Both the position numbers and the translations under genes were made by a program. Below, in pieces: positions 1 through 7,700 of a DNA stretch of 8,326 bases (position 1 is the first letter of the stretch; every line of letters starts with the position of its first letter). The notes under the pieces were generated by a model. That model saw nothing but the letters and a program-made list of their open reading frames with translations, was not told the DNA's origin and did not search any database. Origin of the DNA: Verrucomicrobiota bacterium (GTDB lineage: Bacteria; Verrucomicrobiota; Verrucomicrobiia; Limisphaerales; JADLHS01); assembly GCA_004297495.1 (NCBI GenBank), contig SCTL01000385.1, positions 1-8,326 of the forward strand. The letters are read 5' to 3'.

Positions 1-913
1 CGAAATTCAGGGCGAACGTCAACACCAGCAACACGAGCACGGTGGCGTAAAGAATCGGGCGCGTCTTCTCGATGTCCGGAGATTGCGTGGAGAGCACGAA
101 GACGTGATAGCCGAGGTCCATGAACTGATCGGTCAACTTCGTCGGCACCGACGCCATGTAGTAGGCCACGCCGGTGAAAAGAATTGGCGCGACTTCGCCC
201 GCCGCGCGACTCACGGCGAGGATGCCGCCGGTCATGATGCCGGGTAACGCCTGCGGCAGGACGATTTTCAAAATGGTTTCCAATTTCGTTGCGCCCAGCG
301 CGAGACTGGCTTCGCGCAGCCCCATCGGAATGGCTTTCAACGATTCTTCCGTGGCGACGATCACGACCGGCAACGTCATCACCGCCAGCGTGAGCGAGGC
401 CCACAGCACGGCGGGTTGTCCCCAAACCGGGCCAGGATTGTGCAGTACGGCATCGAGGTTGCGTCCGATGAAGTTGATGAAGAAACCGAGACCGAACAAT
501 CCGAACACGATGGATGGCACGCCCGCGAGATTGTTCACGGCGGCGCGAATGACGCGCGTGACGATCGAACTCGTGGCCGCGTATTCGGTCAGGTAAATCG
601 CGGTGATGACACCTACGGGCAAAACAAAGATCGTCATCACGAACACGCGGATCGTCGTGCCGATGATCATGGGCAGCACGCCAGTCGTGGCGGGATCGAA
701 GAAATCCTTTTTCGGAATCGTGCTGATGAAGTGCCACGAAATACTGGGCCAGCCATTAAGGATGATGTTGCCGAGAATGACGGCGAGGATCGCAAGGATC
801 AACAACGTCGCCAAACCGGTCAAGCCGCTGAACAGGAATGAACCGAAGTCGAACTTGACCGTGCGGAAGTGCCGGCTTTGGACTTTCGACGTTGGATTCT
901 GGACTGCCGTCAT
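1..913 (-). CDS. pstA: PstA, phosphate ABC transporter permease (3' end cut by window edge)
   Basis: Second inner-membrane permease subunit of the PstSCAB high-affinity phosphate importer; with PstC it forms the channel that PstB (not in the window) drives with ATP. 304 codons are visible and the frame is still open at position 1. My translation begins MTAVQNPTSKVQSRHF. Hydrophobic spans lie near residues 27-51, 79-108, 126-149, 168-188, 226-252 and 289 onward. The permease signature for docking with the ATPase (EAA loop) is at about 199-224, GLREASLALGA through LPQALPG. It is followed by SRAAGEVAPI, typical of PstA, where PstC has GRAIGET. The start codon overlaps the pstC stop by four bases (ATGA, 910-913), so translation is probably coupled. 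The visible length already reaches the usual PstA length of about 290-300, so little should be missing. The family call is firm. Confidence 0.95.
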   Translation of the reverse strand, partial: MTAVQNPTSKVQSRHFRTVKFDFGSFLFSGLTGLATLLILAILAVILGNIILNGWPSISWHFISTIPKKDFFDPATTGVLPMIIGTTIRVFVMTIFVLPVGVITAIYLTEYAATSSIVTRVIRAAVNNLAGVPSIVFGLFGLGFFINFIGRNLDAVLHNPGPVWGQPAVLWASLTLAVMTLPVVIVATEESLKAIPMGLREASLALGATKLETILKIVLPQALPGIMTGGILAVSRAAGEVAPILFTGVAYYMASVPTKLTDQFMDLGYHVFVLSTQSPDIEKTRPILYATVLVLLVLTFALNF

Positions 914-2097
914 CGCTTGCCCTCCAGCTTTTGCTTGAGCCGATGCATGACCAGGTCGCCGATCATGTTTGCGACGAACGTCACCGCAAACAGCACTGCG
1001 CCCAGCATGAAAAGGATGCGGTAATGCGGCCCGCCGTTCACCGCTTCGGCCATTTCCGCCGCGATGGTGGTCGTGATGCTGCGCGCCGAATCAAAGATGC
1101 TCCACGACATCACGCTCGCCGAGCAAACCATGAGGACAATCATGGTTTCTCCTATGGCGCGACCAAAGCCGAGCACCACCGCTGCGAAGACTCCGGGCAA
1201 CGCAGCGGGCAAAACAATCTGCCACGCCGTCTGCCAGCGCGACGCGCCCAGCGCGAGCGCGGCTTGCGTGTAACTGCGCGGCACGCTCGTGAGCGCGTCT
1301 TCGGCGATTGAGAACACGAGCGGAATCACCGCGAAGCTCAGGGCAATGCCGGCGACGAAGGCGTTGAGGCGCGTCTGGTAGCCGAAAAGACTTTGCAGCA
1401 CCGTCGCCATGACGAGCAGCGCGAAGAAGCCCACGACGACGGAGGGAATTCCCGAAAGCATTTCGATGACGGGCTTCACCACTTCGCGCACACGCGGGCG
1501 CGCGAGTTGGGAAACATAGATCGCCGCGCCCACCGCCAGCGGCACGGCGAAGAGCAAGCCAATGAGCGTGGACTTCAAGCTGCCCACGATGAGCGGAACG
1601 AGATTGTATTTCTTGATCTGCCCGACGGGCTGCCAGATGTATTCGGGCTTGTCGTAGCCGTTCCACTGACGCGGCTGGATCATGTAGCGCCACTCGGTAG
1701 TGTTGAGTTTCGCGTCGGGATCGTTGCGGAATTCCTCGGGGATTTCGTTCTGCGCCTCGGCTTTCACTTCCAGGAGCGATTGCAACGTCTCCTTGTCCAT
1801 CGCGGCAAATTGTTTTTCCGAGAGGTTCAGATACGCCCGCAGTTCGGCGGGCTTGAGCTTGTCAATGTCCCCCGGAGCGATCATCGGCAGAACCAGGGCG
1901 CTGTTCATCTGGCCCAGAAAAATCGGCATCGCCTCGCGCGCGACGAAAATGAAAATCAGGAACACCATCAGGATGGCGGAGAGCGAAACGAGAAAGATGA
2001 ATTTCTCCGCGCACCATTCGAGCGGACGCGCGCGGTGGCCGCGATGGATGCCCATCCAGCCGTGCGAGCGTTTGCCGTGGTGCTGACCGCGTGTCAT
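910..2097 (-). CDS. pstC: PstC, phosphate ABC transporter permease with enlarged periplasmic loop
   Basis: First inner-membrane permease subunit of the Pst phosphate importer. From the start at 2097 it is 395 residues, longer than the 310-340 usual for PstC. A first membrane span at about residues 33-52 is followed by about 110 mostly polar residues, then the conserved permease core: NLVPLIVGSLKST, further spans, an EAA loop at about 275-302 (SYTQAALALGASRW onward) and GRAIGET at 313-319. The excess length lies in the first periplasmic loop. The start is uncertain. An in-frame ATG at 2145 would add 16 residues, but the strong hairpin 2111-2142 would then be inside the gene, and the bases before it read CCTCCT rather than a ribosome site. 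An ATG at 2055 is also possible. No clear Shine-Dalgarno precedes any of the three. It follows pstS and overlaps pstA by four bases. Confidence 0.94.
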   Translation of the reverse strand: MTRGQHHGKRSHGWMGIHRGHRARPLEWCAEKFIFLVSLSAILMVFLIFIFVAREAMPIFLGQMNSALVLPMIAPGDIDKLKPAELRAYLNLSEKQFAAMDKETLQSLLEVKAEAQNEIPEEFRNDPDAKLNTTEWRYMIQPRQWNGYDKPEYIWQPVGQIKKYNLVPLIVGSLKSTLIGLLFAVPLAVGAAIYVSQLARPRVREVVKPVIEMLSGIPSVVVGFFALLVMATVLQSLFGYQTRLNAFVAGIALSFAVIPLVFSIAEDALTSVPRSYTQAALALGASRWQTAWQIVLPAALPGVFAAVVLGFGRAIGETMIVLMVCSASVMSWSIFDSARSITTTIAAEMAEAVNGGPHYRILFMLGAVLFAVTFVANMIGDLVMHRLKQKLEGKR

Positions 2098-2110
2098 GTA
2101 AAATCTCAAG

Positions 2111-2142
2111 TCGGGGCGCGTGCTCGCCGCACGGCGCCCCGA
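2111..2142 (-). terminator. GC-rich hairpin between pstS and pstC (partial terminator or mRNA stabiliser)
   Basis: The arms 2111-2119 (TCGGGGCGC) and 2134-2142 (GCGCCCCGA) pair perfectly over 9 bp. Four more pairs, GTGC at 2120-2123 with GCAC at 2129-2132, follow after one bulged G at 2133, leaving a 5-base loop. Eleven of the 13 pairs are G-C. On the minus strand the hairpin is followed by CTTGAGATTTTAC and then the chosen pstC ATG, so there is only a short T run. A leaky terminator or a block to 3' exonucleases that protects pstS mRNA fits best. This would raise PstS over the permease, a known pattern for binding-protein operons. The function is inferred; the structure is visible. Confidence 0.6.
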
Positions 2143-2153
2143 CATTTTCAGGA

Positions 2154-2177
2154 GGAACGCTGAATCAAAATCGTTCC
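2154..2177 (-). repeat. Short inverted repeat just after the pstS stop
   Basis: GGAACG at 2154-2159 and CGTTCC at 2172-2177 form a 6-bp perfect inverted repeat with a 12-base loop, immediately downstream of the pstS stop and upstream of the stronger hairpin at 2111-2142. It is weak on its own and may be chance. It is listed because two stem-loops in series would fit a protected pstS 3' end. Confidence 0.25.
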
Positions 2178-2181
2178 AGTT

Positions 2182-3030
2182 TTATTTCTCCCGCAACTGC
2201 GCGGGCAGCGGAAAGTAGCCGACGTCTTTCACAATCTTCTGGCCTTCGTCACTGCGAATCCAATTCAGGTAGGCGGCGACTTCGCCTTTATCCAGCGCCG
2301 GGTTCACATAGACGTAGAGGTAACGCCAGATCGGATATTTCTGCGCGAGCACGTTCTCCTCGGTTGGATCAATGGCGGGCGAAGCGTCATCCCGTTTCAC
2401 CGCGACATGTTTCGCGCCCGCGCCGTAAGCCGCGCCGCCGTAGCCGATGCCGCTCTTGTCCTTGGCCACAGCCTGCAACACCGCCGCCGTGCCGGGCATC
2501 GTCTGCGCGCTCGCAGTGAAATCCCTGCCCTTCAGCACGTGCTCCTTGAAGAACTCATACGTGCCCGAGCTGTTTTCGCGGCTGTAAACCGTGATCGGCG
2601 CGTCGTTGCCGCCGACTTCCTTCCAGTTCTTGATTTTGCCCGTGAAGATTTGCGCGAGCTGATCCACGGTGATTTCCTTGATTGGATTGTCCGCGCTCAC
2701 GTAAACCGACAAACCGTCCACCGCGACCTTGTATTCCGTCGGGCGTTTGTTGAAGGCCTTGATGCAGGCTTCGATCTCGCTCGCTTTGATTTTGCGCGAG
2801 GCGTCGCACAGATCGGTGGCTTGATTTTGCAACGCGGCGAAGCCAATGCCCGAGCCGCCGCCGCTGACCTGGATTTTCACGCTGGAGTTTTTGCCCATGT
2901 AAGTCTCGGCCCATTTCTGGGCGAGAATGACGAGTGTGTCCGAGCCTTTGACGGTAATGCTGCCGGCAAAGGAAGCGCCCGCCGTCAGCACGGCGGCGAG
3001 AACCAGTGAGGATTTCGAAAGTGTTTTCAT
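2182..3030 (-). CDS. pstS: PstS, periplasmic phosphate-binding protein
   Basis: Captures inorganic phosphate in the periplasm and delivers it to PstCA. The product is 282 residues from ATG 3030. A signal peptide is clear: basic start (MKTLSKSS), hydrophobic stretch, and cleavage probably after ASFA (residue 22), so mature PstS begins GSITVKGSDT. Ligand-site motifs of the family are present: GSDT at 29-32, SGGGSGIG at 56-63, the DLCDASRKI segment at 73-81, and SRENSSGTYEFF at 150-161. Cys75 and Cys89 are close enough to form a disulfide. An in-frame TTG at 3048 would add six residues; the ATG is preferred because it begins the signal peptide cleanly. Neither has a clear Shine-Dalgarno. It lies 69 bases after the porin and 84 bases before pstC. 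Length and motifs are ordinary for the family. Confidence 0.97.
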   Translation of the reverse strand: MKTLSKSSLVLAAVLTAGASFAGSITVKGSDTLVILAQKWAETYMGKNSSVKIQVSGGGSGIGFAALQNQATDLCDASRKIKASEIEACIKAFNKRPTEYKVAVDGLSVYVSADNPIKEITVDQLAQIFTGKIKNWKEVGGNDAPITVYSRENSSGTYEFFKEHVLKGRDFTASAQTMPGTAAVLQAVAKDKSGIGYGGAAYGAGAKHVAVKRDDASPAIDPTEENVLAQKYPIWRYLYVYVNPALDKGEVAAYLNWIRSDEGQKIVKDVGYFPLPAQLREK

Positions 3031-3075
3031 GGTTAGATTCGTTTTCAATTTAGTTCGTGGGTTTGAAAAGTTTTT

Positions 3076-3093
3076 GTGACGGCCGGGTGAACT
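3076..3093 (-). promoter_or_regulatory. Weak Pho-box-like half site before pstS
   Basis: In the 69-base gap between porin and pstS, the minus strand carries CCGTCAC (3082-3076), one mismatch from the CTGTCAC form of a Pho half site, followed by AAAA. The next heptamer (ACTTTTC) does not match, and TAAATT further on could act as a -10. This is much poorer than the site before the porin, so pstS may depend partly on readthrough from the porin gene. No terminator-like hairpin was seen in this gap. Listed as tentative; the interval includes flanking bases. Confidence 0.2.
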
Positions 3094-3099
3094 CGGGGG

Positions 3100-4497
3100 C
3101 TAGAACTTAAACAGCGCATCCACTTGCACGCGGTGCACCTGGGTGTTTGCGCCGGGCAACGACGGATAGGGCACGATCAAGTCAGTGAGAAACCACTTCG
3201 CCGAGAGGGTGAGACAATCGTAAGGCGAGTAGGCGAAGCGGACGATGTGGCCCTTGACGTTCGTGCCCGAGCCGTAGCCGATGCCCGAGCCGGAGTTCGC
3301 CGGTGAATTCAGGCTGCCGTAGAACGCGCCGAAGTCCGAGTCCACCAATTCTTCATACCACGCGTTCGCGCCCAGCCATTTGTAGTTATAGGACAAGTCC
3401 CAAGTTCCCTTCTTGCCGGACTTGCCGAACAGGATGCCGACGTTCCAGGCATGGCTGTCGGCCGCGGAGGGAGCGGCGGGGTTTTCCATGTATTCGCCGC
3501 CGAGCTTCACCGGAAACACGCCCGTGTAGCCGGGGAAACTGTCGAGACTGTAAGTAAGCGCGGCGTCAATCACGAACGGGTTGAAAGCGTAGGCCGGCGT
3601 GCCATCGCTCTTGCGCGTGTTGCCGCGGTTGATGTTGGGCACGACGCTGTTGGTCAGGGTGCCCGCGTTTTGAATTGAGTAACCTGAGAAACCGAGCGTG
3701 CTCGACAACTTCGGCGACCACGTGGCGTCCCAGCGCAATTGCCCGCCCACCAGGAAGGGATCGTTGTGCGCGGAGGAAAACTCATCGAGCACGAAGGCGG
3801 CGGTGTTTAGCTTGAGGCGGTGGTTGTCGTTGATGCGATAACCCAACTGAAGCGCCCCGCCTTCCGGCGTGTAGTCCGGATCGTACACCATGTCGCTGTT
3901 CAGAAACGGATTCTCGAACTTGCCGGCGGTAAGGCTCGCGGTCCAGTCCGGCCCCTGCAAAGGCGACCACTTGCCATAAACCTGGTCCACGAAGATGAAT
4001 TTCTTCGAGCCGTTGTCCTGGAACGTCGTGTTGCCGGAAATCGGATCGCCGCCAAACGCGCCCGCGTTGCCGCTGGAACCGCCCGTCTGTTCGCTCGTCG
4101 TCAACTTCAGGCCTGCTTCGAAGTTGTCCATGAAACTCGCCGTCACGCCGAAGCGCGCGCGGAAGCGAAAGCGATTGCGACTGACGGCCGTGTTGGTGAT
4201 GCCGCCGGCCACATATTGAGGATCGCCGAAGAAGCCTTCGTAACGCGTGCGAATGTCACCGTTGAACTTCAGGGCGGTTACATAATCGGGCATGCCGCTT
4301 TTTGAAGCGTAGGCCTTGTTGAAATCCTTGTCGGTTTCCTCGCGCAGGTCCTGGGCTTCCTTCACCGTGAGGACGCCTTTGTCCACGAGCTTGTCGAGGA
4401 GCGAATCAACCGATTGAGCTTGGAGGTTAAGCGCGCCGGCCAGGGTCAACCCCGCAGCCGCCGTAACGAAGAATCGTCTTGGGTTTCTTAAGTTCAT
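3100..4497 (-). CDS. Outer-membrane porin (Porin_5-like), probable phosphate/anion channel
   Basis: A 465-residue predicted outer-membrane beta-barrel. It begins with a signal peptide (MNLRNPRRFF, then a hydrophobic stretch, with cleavage near LQAQ at residues 25-28). A charged helical segment follows at about 29-57 (SVDSLLDKLVDKGVLTVKEA onward), of the kind found at the N-terminus of porins in the Porin_5 'putative porin' family. The rest is rich in alternating aromatic and polar residues, with asparagine/glycine turns typical of barrel strands, for example FNGDIRTRYEGFF at 74-86. It ends in FKF, and a terminal phenylalanine is the usual signal for outer-membrane assembly. Phosphate as substrate is inferred from the pstSCA genes directly downstream and a Pho-box-like promoter upstream. 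The protein could also be a general porin under phosphate control. The OprP-type family was considered, but I see no decisive motif for it. Confidence 0.88.
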   Translation of the reverse strand: MNLRNPRRFFVTAAAGLTLAGALNLQAQSVDSLLDKLVDKGVLTVKEAQDLREETDKDFNKAYASKSGMPDYVTALKFNGDIRTRYEGFFGDPQYVAGGITNTAVSRNRFRFRARFGVTASFMDNFEAGLKLTTSEQTGGSSGNAGAFGGDPISGNTTFQDNGSKKFIFVDQVYGKWSPLQGPDWTASLTAGKFENPFLNSDMVYDPDYTPEGGALQLGYRINDNHRLKLNTAAFVLDEFSSAHNDPFLVGGQLRWDATWSPKLSSTLGFSGYSIQNAGTLTNSVVPNINRGNTRKSDGTPAYAFNPFVIDAALTYSLDSFPGYTGVFPVKLGGEYMENPAAPSAADSHAWNVGILFGKSGKKGTWDLSYNYKWLGANAWYEELVDSDFGAFYGSLNSPANSGSGIGYGSGTNVKGHIVRFAYSPYDCLTLSAKWFLTDLIVPYPSLPGANTQVHRVQVDALFKF

Positions 4498-4505
4498 TTG
4501 TTGAG

Positions 4506-4516
4506 TTGAAGTTCAA
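4506..4516. repeat. TTGAAGTTCAA palindrome near porin start (arm of 14-bp inverted repeat)
   Basis: An odd palindrome centred ten bases from the porin start codon. The 14 bases 4503-4516 are the exact reverse complement of 4676-4689, so a near-identical palindrome occurs at both ends of this intergenic region. A binding site for a dimeric regulator is possible. The low sequence complexity leaves room for chance. Confidence 0.35.
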
Positions 4517-4527
4517 GTTCGCGATCA

Positions 4528-4582
4528 ATTTCAGAAAGCCGCGTTACGGGCATACGTCGGGAATGTTACAATTGTGTGACAG
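4528..4582 (-). promoter_or_regulatory. Pho-box-like promoter of the porin gene
   Basis: On the minus strand CTGTCAC-ACAA-TTGTAAC (4582-4565) matches the enterobacterial Pho-box layout of two CTGTCAT-like heptamers 4 bases apart, at 14 of 18 positions by my count (allowing C or T at the last heptamer position). Ten bases downstream is TATGCC (4554-4549), a modest -10 at the right distance for PhoB-type activation. The following block CGTAACGCGGCTTTCTGAAA (4548-4529) is nearly repeated upstream of the giant gene at the same distance from its box. The PhoB role is inferred from the match and from the pst genes nearby. Confidence 0.65.
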
Positions 4583-4610
4583 CTATCCTGCGAGGCGCAC
4601 CGGCAAGGAA

Positions 4611-4640
4611 GAACGGAAAGCCCTTGCGAGCTTTCCGTTC
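4611..4640 (-). terminator. Perfect 11-bp hairpin after the giant gene, probable terminator
   Basis: GAACGGAAAGC at 4611-4621 and GCTTTCCGTTC at 4630-4640 pair perfectly around an 8-base loop. The hairpin lies 88 bases past the stop of the giant gene and ahead of the porin promoter. On the minus strand it is followed by TTCCTTGCC, pyrimidine-rich but not a clean T run, so factor-independent termination may be incomplete. CAAGG (4604-4608) could alternatively pair with CCTTG (4622-4626), which would compete with this stem. Confidence 0.6.
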
Positions 4641-4675
4641 CACGACGGGCCGGCGCTGATTCATCCTGAACTTGT

Positions 4676-4686
4676 TTGAACTTCAA
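4676..4686. repeat. TTGAACTTCAA palindrome after the giant gene (second arm)
   Basis: Partner of the palindrome at 4506-4516; the full matching arm is 4676-4689. It lies about 43 bases beyond the stop codon of the giant gene and upstream of its terminator-like hairpin, an odd place for an operator. Confidence 0.3.
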
Positions 4687-4728
4687 CTCGGACGAACTTC
4701 GCGCCAACCCAGATTCATCTCCGCGAAC

Positions 4729-7700
4729 TCAGTTCGCTTTGATCCGGTAGTAGCTTTCCGTTCCCGCAGCCACCGTGAAGGTGAGCGTGCCGCCGGTGCC
4801 CGTTTGCGGATTGGACGGTGTCACGCCCGTGGCCGTGGCCCAACCGGACGGCAGCACGGTGGTGGATTCGAGCGTGTAAGTGTAACCCGCCTGCGACGTG
4901 AAGCTGATGATCACGTTCGCGCCGCTCGGCGTGAGTGAGAGGGTCACCGCGTTCGGCGGCGGAGTTGCGGCGGTCGCACCGACGCTCAACGGATTGATTC
5001 CGCCCGCGCCGCCCATCACGCCGTATTCACTCAACGCGGTCCAGTCCGCCGCCCAGTTGCCACGTCCCGAAGCGAACGCACCGCGACAACTCGCCGTGGT
5101 CAATCCACTCGGAACCGAAGCGAAGTTGTTTGCAGCCGGGCTGCCCGCTGCCGGGCGCGGATCGAGATAAACACCGCTGTTTGTACGGCTGATGCTCGCC
5201 AACAACGGATCGCTGATCTCGTTGGTCAGACTTGTGTCCGTCCAGAAGTTCGTCGCCAGCGTGTTGCGACCGAGGTTCGTGATCGTGTTGTCAATGATCG
5301 TGCTGCCCGAACCGCGCGTGAAGCCCCACCACAGTGTGTTGTGTAGTTGCGCATACGCGCCCGTCACCGCCTGCGTCGCTGTCACTCCGTTCTGTGTGTC
5401 CAGCAACACGCCTTGCGCGTTGAAGTCCGTGAAGATCGCGTTGTAAATCTTCGGCCCCACCCACGGACGCAGCGCAATCGCATGATTCGCCCCGCCGTTC
5501 ACGTTCGTGTTGTTGACTGAGCCCGAGCCGATGATCGTCAGGTTGTACACCTTGAAGTCCGCCGCCGGCAGCAATTGGTTCGTCTGGCTCAACTCGTTCG
5601 GATGATTGTTCAACTCCATCCCGTAGTTGCGCTTGTCCGGCGCTTGAATCGCAAACCAGAACTGGTTCGTCCCGCGATAGCCCATGTCCACGTCGAAGCT
5701 GTCGTCGTCGTTGAACGAACTCACCAGATACTTCGTGTTCACCGTCCCGCCGAAAAATTCGAAGCCGTCATCCGCCGCCGCGTACGCTTCCACATATTCG
5801 ATGGTCGTACCGCGACCTACCGCGCCCAGTGACAGACCGTTGATCTCCTTGTTGGGCGCGAGCACCGTGCCGCCGTGCCGGATGGAGACGTAACGCAACA
5901 CGCCGGAGTTATCGTCGTCGTCATTGCCGCCGAAACGAAACACCTGCTGGCCGCCCAGCGTGATGTCGGTCAAGCCTTCATACACTTCATACTTCGGGCT
6001 GGCCGCGTTGCCGCCCGCGTCCACGGCGCCGTTGAGCACGGAGTTGCCGAAGAGCACCAGACCGCCCCACAACCCGCGCGCGTAGATGTCCACGTCATCG
6101 GGCAACGTCGTGTCGTCCACGTCCGCGGTGAAGATGATCGGATTCTGCGGCGTGCCTTCTGCGTAGATTTTGCCACCGCGACAGATGTAGAGCGCGCCAA
6201 CGTTCGTGCCCTGGCCGCCGAGGTTGTGGCCTTTAATGATTGTGCCCGCCTCGATGTTTAGCACCGCGTTGCTCATCACGAACACCGCGCCGTTCAGCCA
6301 ATAAGTGTTGGTGCGATACCAATTATTGGTGCCGGTGAGAATTTGGGAGACGACGTTGGTCTGAATGGCCGCGCGTTGGAGAATTCCGTATTCCGCGAGC
6401 GCGGTCCAATGATCAATCCAGAGATCGTTCGACCCGAACGCACCGCGATAATTGACCGGCGTGAGAAAACCATCGCTGGGCGTGGCGGCGTAATCACTGT
6501 AAGCCGGACTGCCCGCCGCCGGGCGCGGATCGAGATAAACGCCGCTGTTTGTGCGGCTGATGCTCGCCAGCAACGGATCGCTGATCTCGTTGGTCAGGCT
6601 CGTGTCCGTCCAAAAGTTCGTCGCCACTGTGTTGCGACCGAGGTTCGTGATCGTGTTGTCAATCGTCGTGCTGCCCGAACCGCGCGTGAAGCCCCACCAC
6701 AGTGTGTTGTGCAATTGCGCATACGCCCCCGTCACCGCCTGCGTCGCCGTGATGCCGTTCTGAGTGTCCAGCAACACGCCTTGCGCGTTGAAGTCCGTGA
6801 AGATTGCATTGTAGATCTTCGGTCCCACCCACGGACGCAGCGCAATCGCATGATTCGCCCCGCCGTTCACGTTTGTGTTGTTGACCGAGCCCGAGCCGAT
6901 GATCGTCAGGTTGTACACCTTGAAGTCCGCCGCCGGCAGCAACTGGTTCGTCTGGCTCAACTCGTTCGGATGATTGTTCAACTCCATTCCGTAGTTGCGC
7001 TTGTCCGGCGCTTGAATCGCAAACCAGAACTGGTTCGTCCCGCGATAACCCATGTCCACGTCGAAGCTGTCGTCGTCGTTGAACGAACTCACCAGATACT
7101 TCGTGTTCACCGTCCCGCCGAAGAACTCGAACCCGTCGTCCGCCGCCGCGTACGACTCCACATATTCGATGGTAGTTCCGCGTCCGACCGCGCCGAGCGA
7201 TAGACCGTTGATCTCCTTGTTGGGCGCGAGCACTGTGCCGCCGTGCCGGATGGAGACGTAACGCAACACGCCCGAGTTGTCGTCGTCGTTGTTGCCGCCA
7301 AAACGAAACACCTGCTGGCCACCCAGCGTGATGTCGGTCAAGCCTTCATACACTTCATACTTCGGACTGGCCGCGTTGCCGCCCGCGTCCACCGTGCCGT
7401 TGAGCACGCAGTTGCCGAAGAGCACCAACCCGCCCCACAAGCCGCGCGCGTAGATGTCCAGATCATCGGGCAGCGTCGTGTCGTCCACGTCCGCGGTGAA
7501 GATGATCGGATGATGCGGCGTACCTTCCGCGTAGATTTTCCCACCGCGACAAATGTAGAGCGCGCCGACGTTCGTGCCCTGGCCGCCGAGGTTGTGGCCT
7601 TTGATGATCGTGCCCGCCTCGATGTTCAGCACCGCGTTGCTCATCACGAACACCGCGCCGTTCAGCCAATAAGTGTTGGTGTGATACCAGGTGTTCGTGC

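Larger units (their letters stand above)
4498..4728. other. Intergenic region between giant protein and porin (231 bases)
   Basis: The longest non-coding stretch in the window. In minus-strand order it holds a TTGAACTTCAA palindrome (4676-4686), a perfect 11-bp hairpin (4611-4640), a Pho-box-like site (4565-4582), a conserved 21-base block (4528-4548) and a second palindrome, TTGAAGTTCAA (4506-4516). The order of hairpin then promoter indicates that the porin is transcribed separately from the giant gene. I see no credible small gene here. Confidence 0.8.

Noticed and set aside
2146..2156. AGGAGG on the plus strand as a ribosome binding site
   Set aside because: It faces the plus strand, where the following frames are shadows of pstS. 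It gives no ribosome site to the minus-strand pstC.
1393..2163. Long plus-strand open frame of 256 codons opposite pstC
   Set aside because: It is the antisense shadow of pstC, made possible by high GC at third positions. Its product is rich in His and Arg with no recognisable domain. The minus strand encodes an unmistakable permease.
6343..7203. Plus-strand open frame of 286 codons opposite the giant gene
   Set aside because: Antisense shadow: the same Arg/Val-rich pattern recurs at 5575-5832 because the underlying gene is duplicated. No signal, domain or start context.
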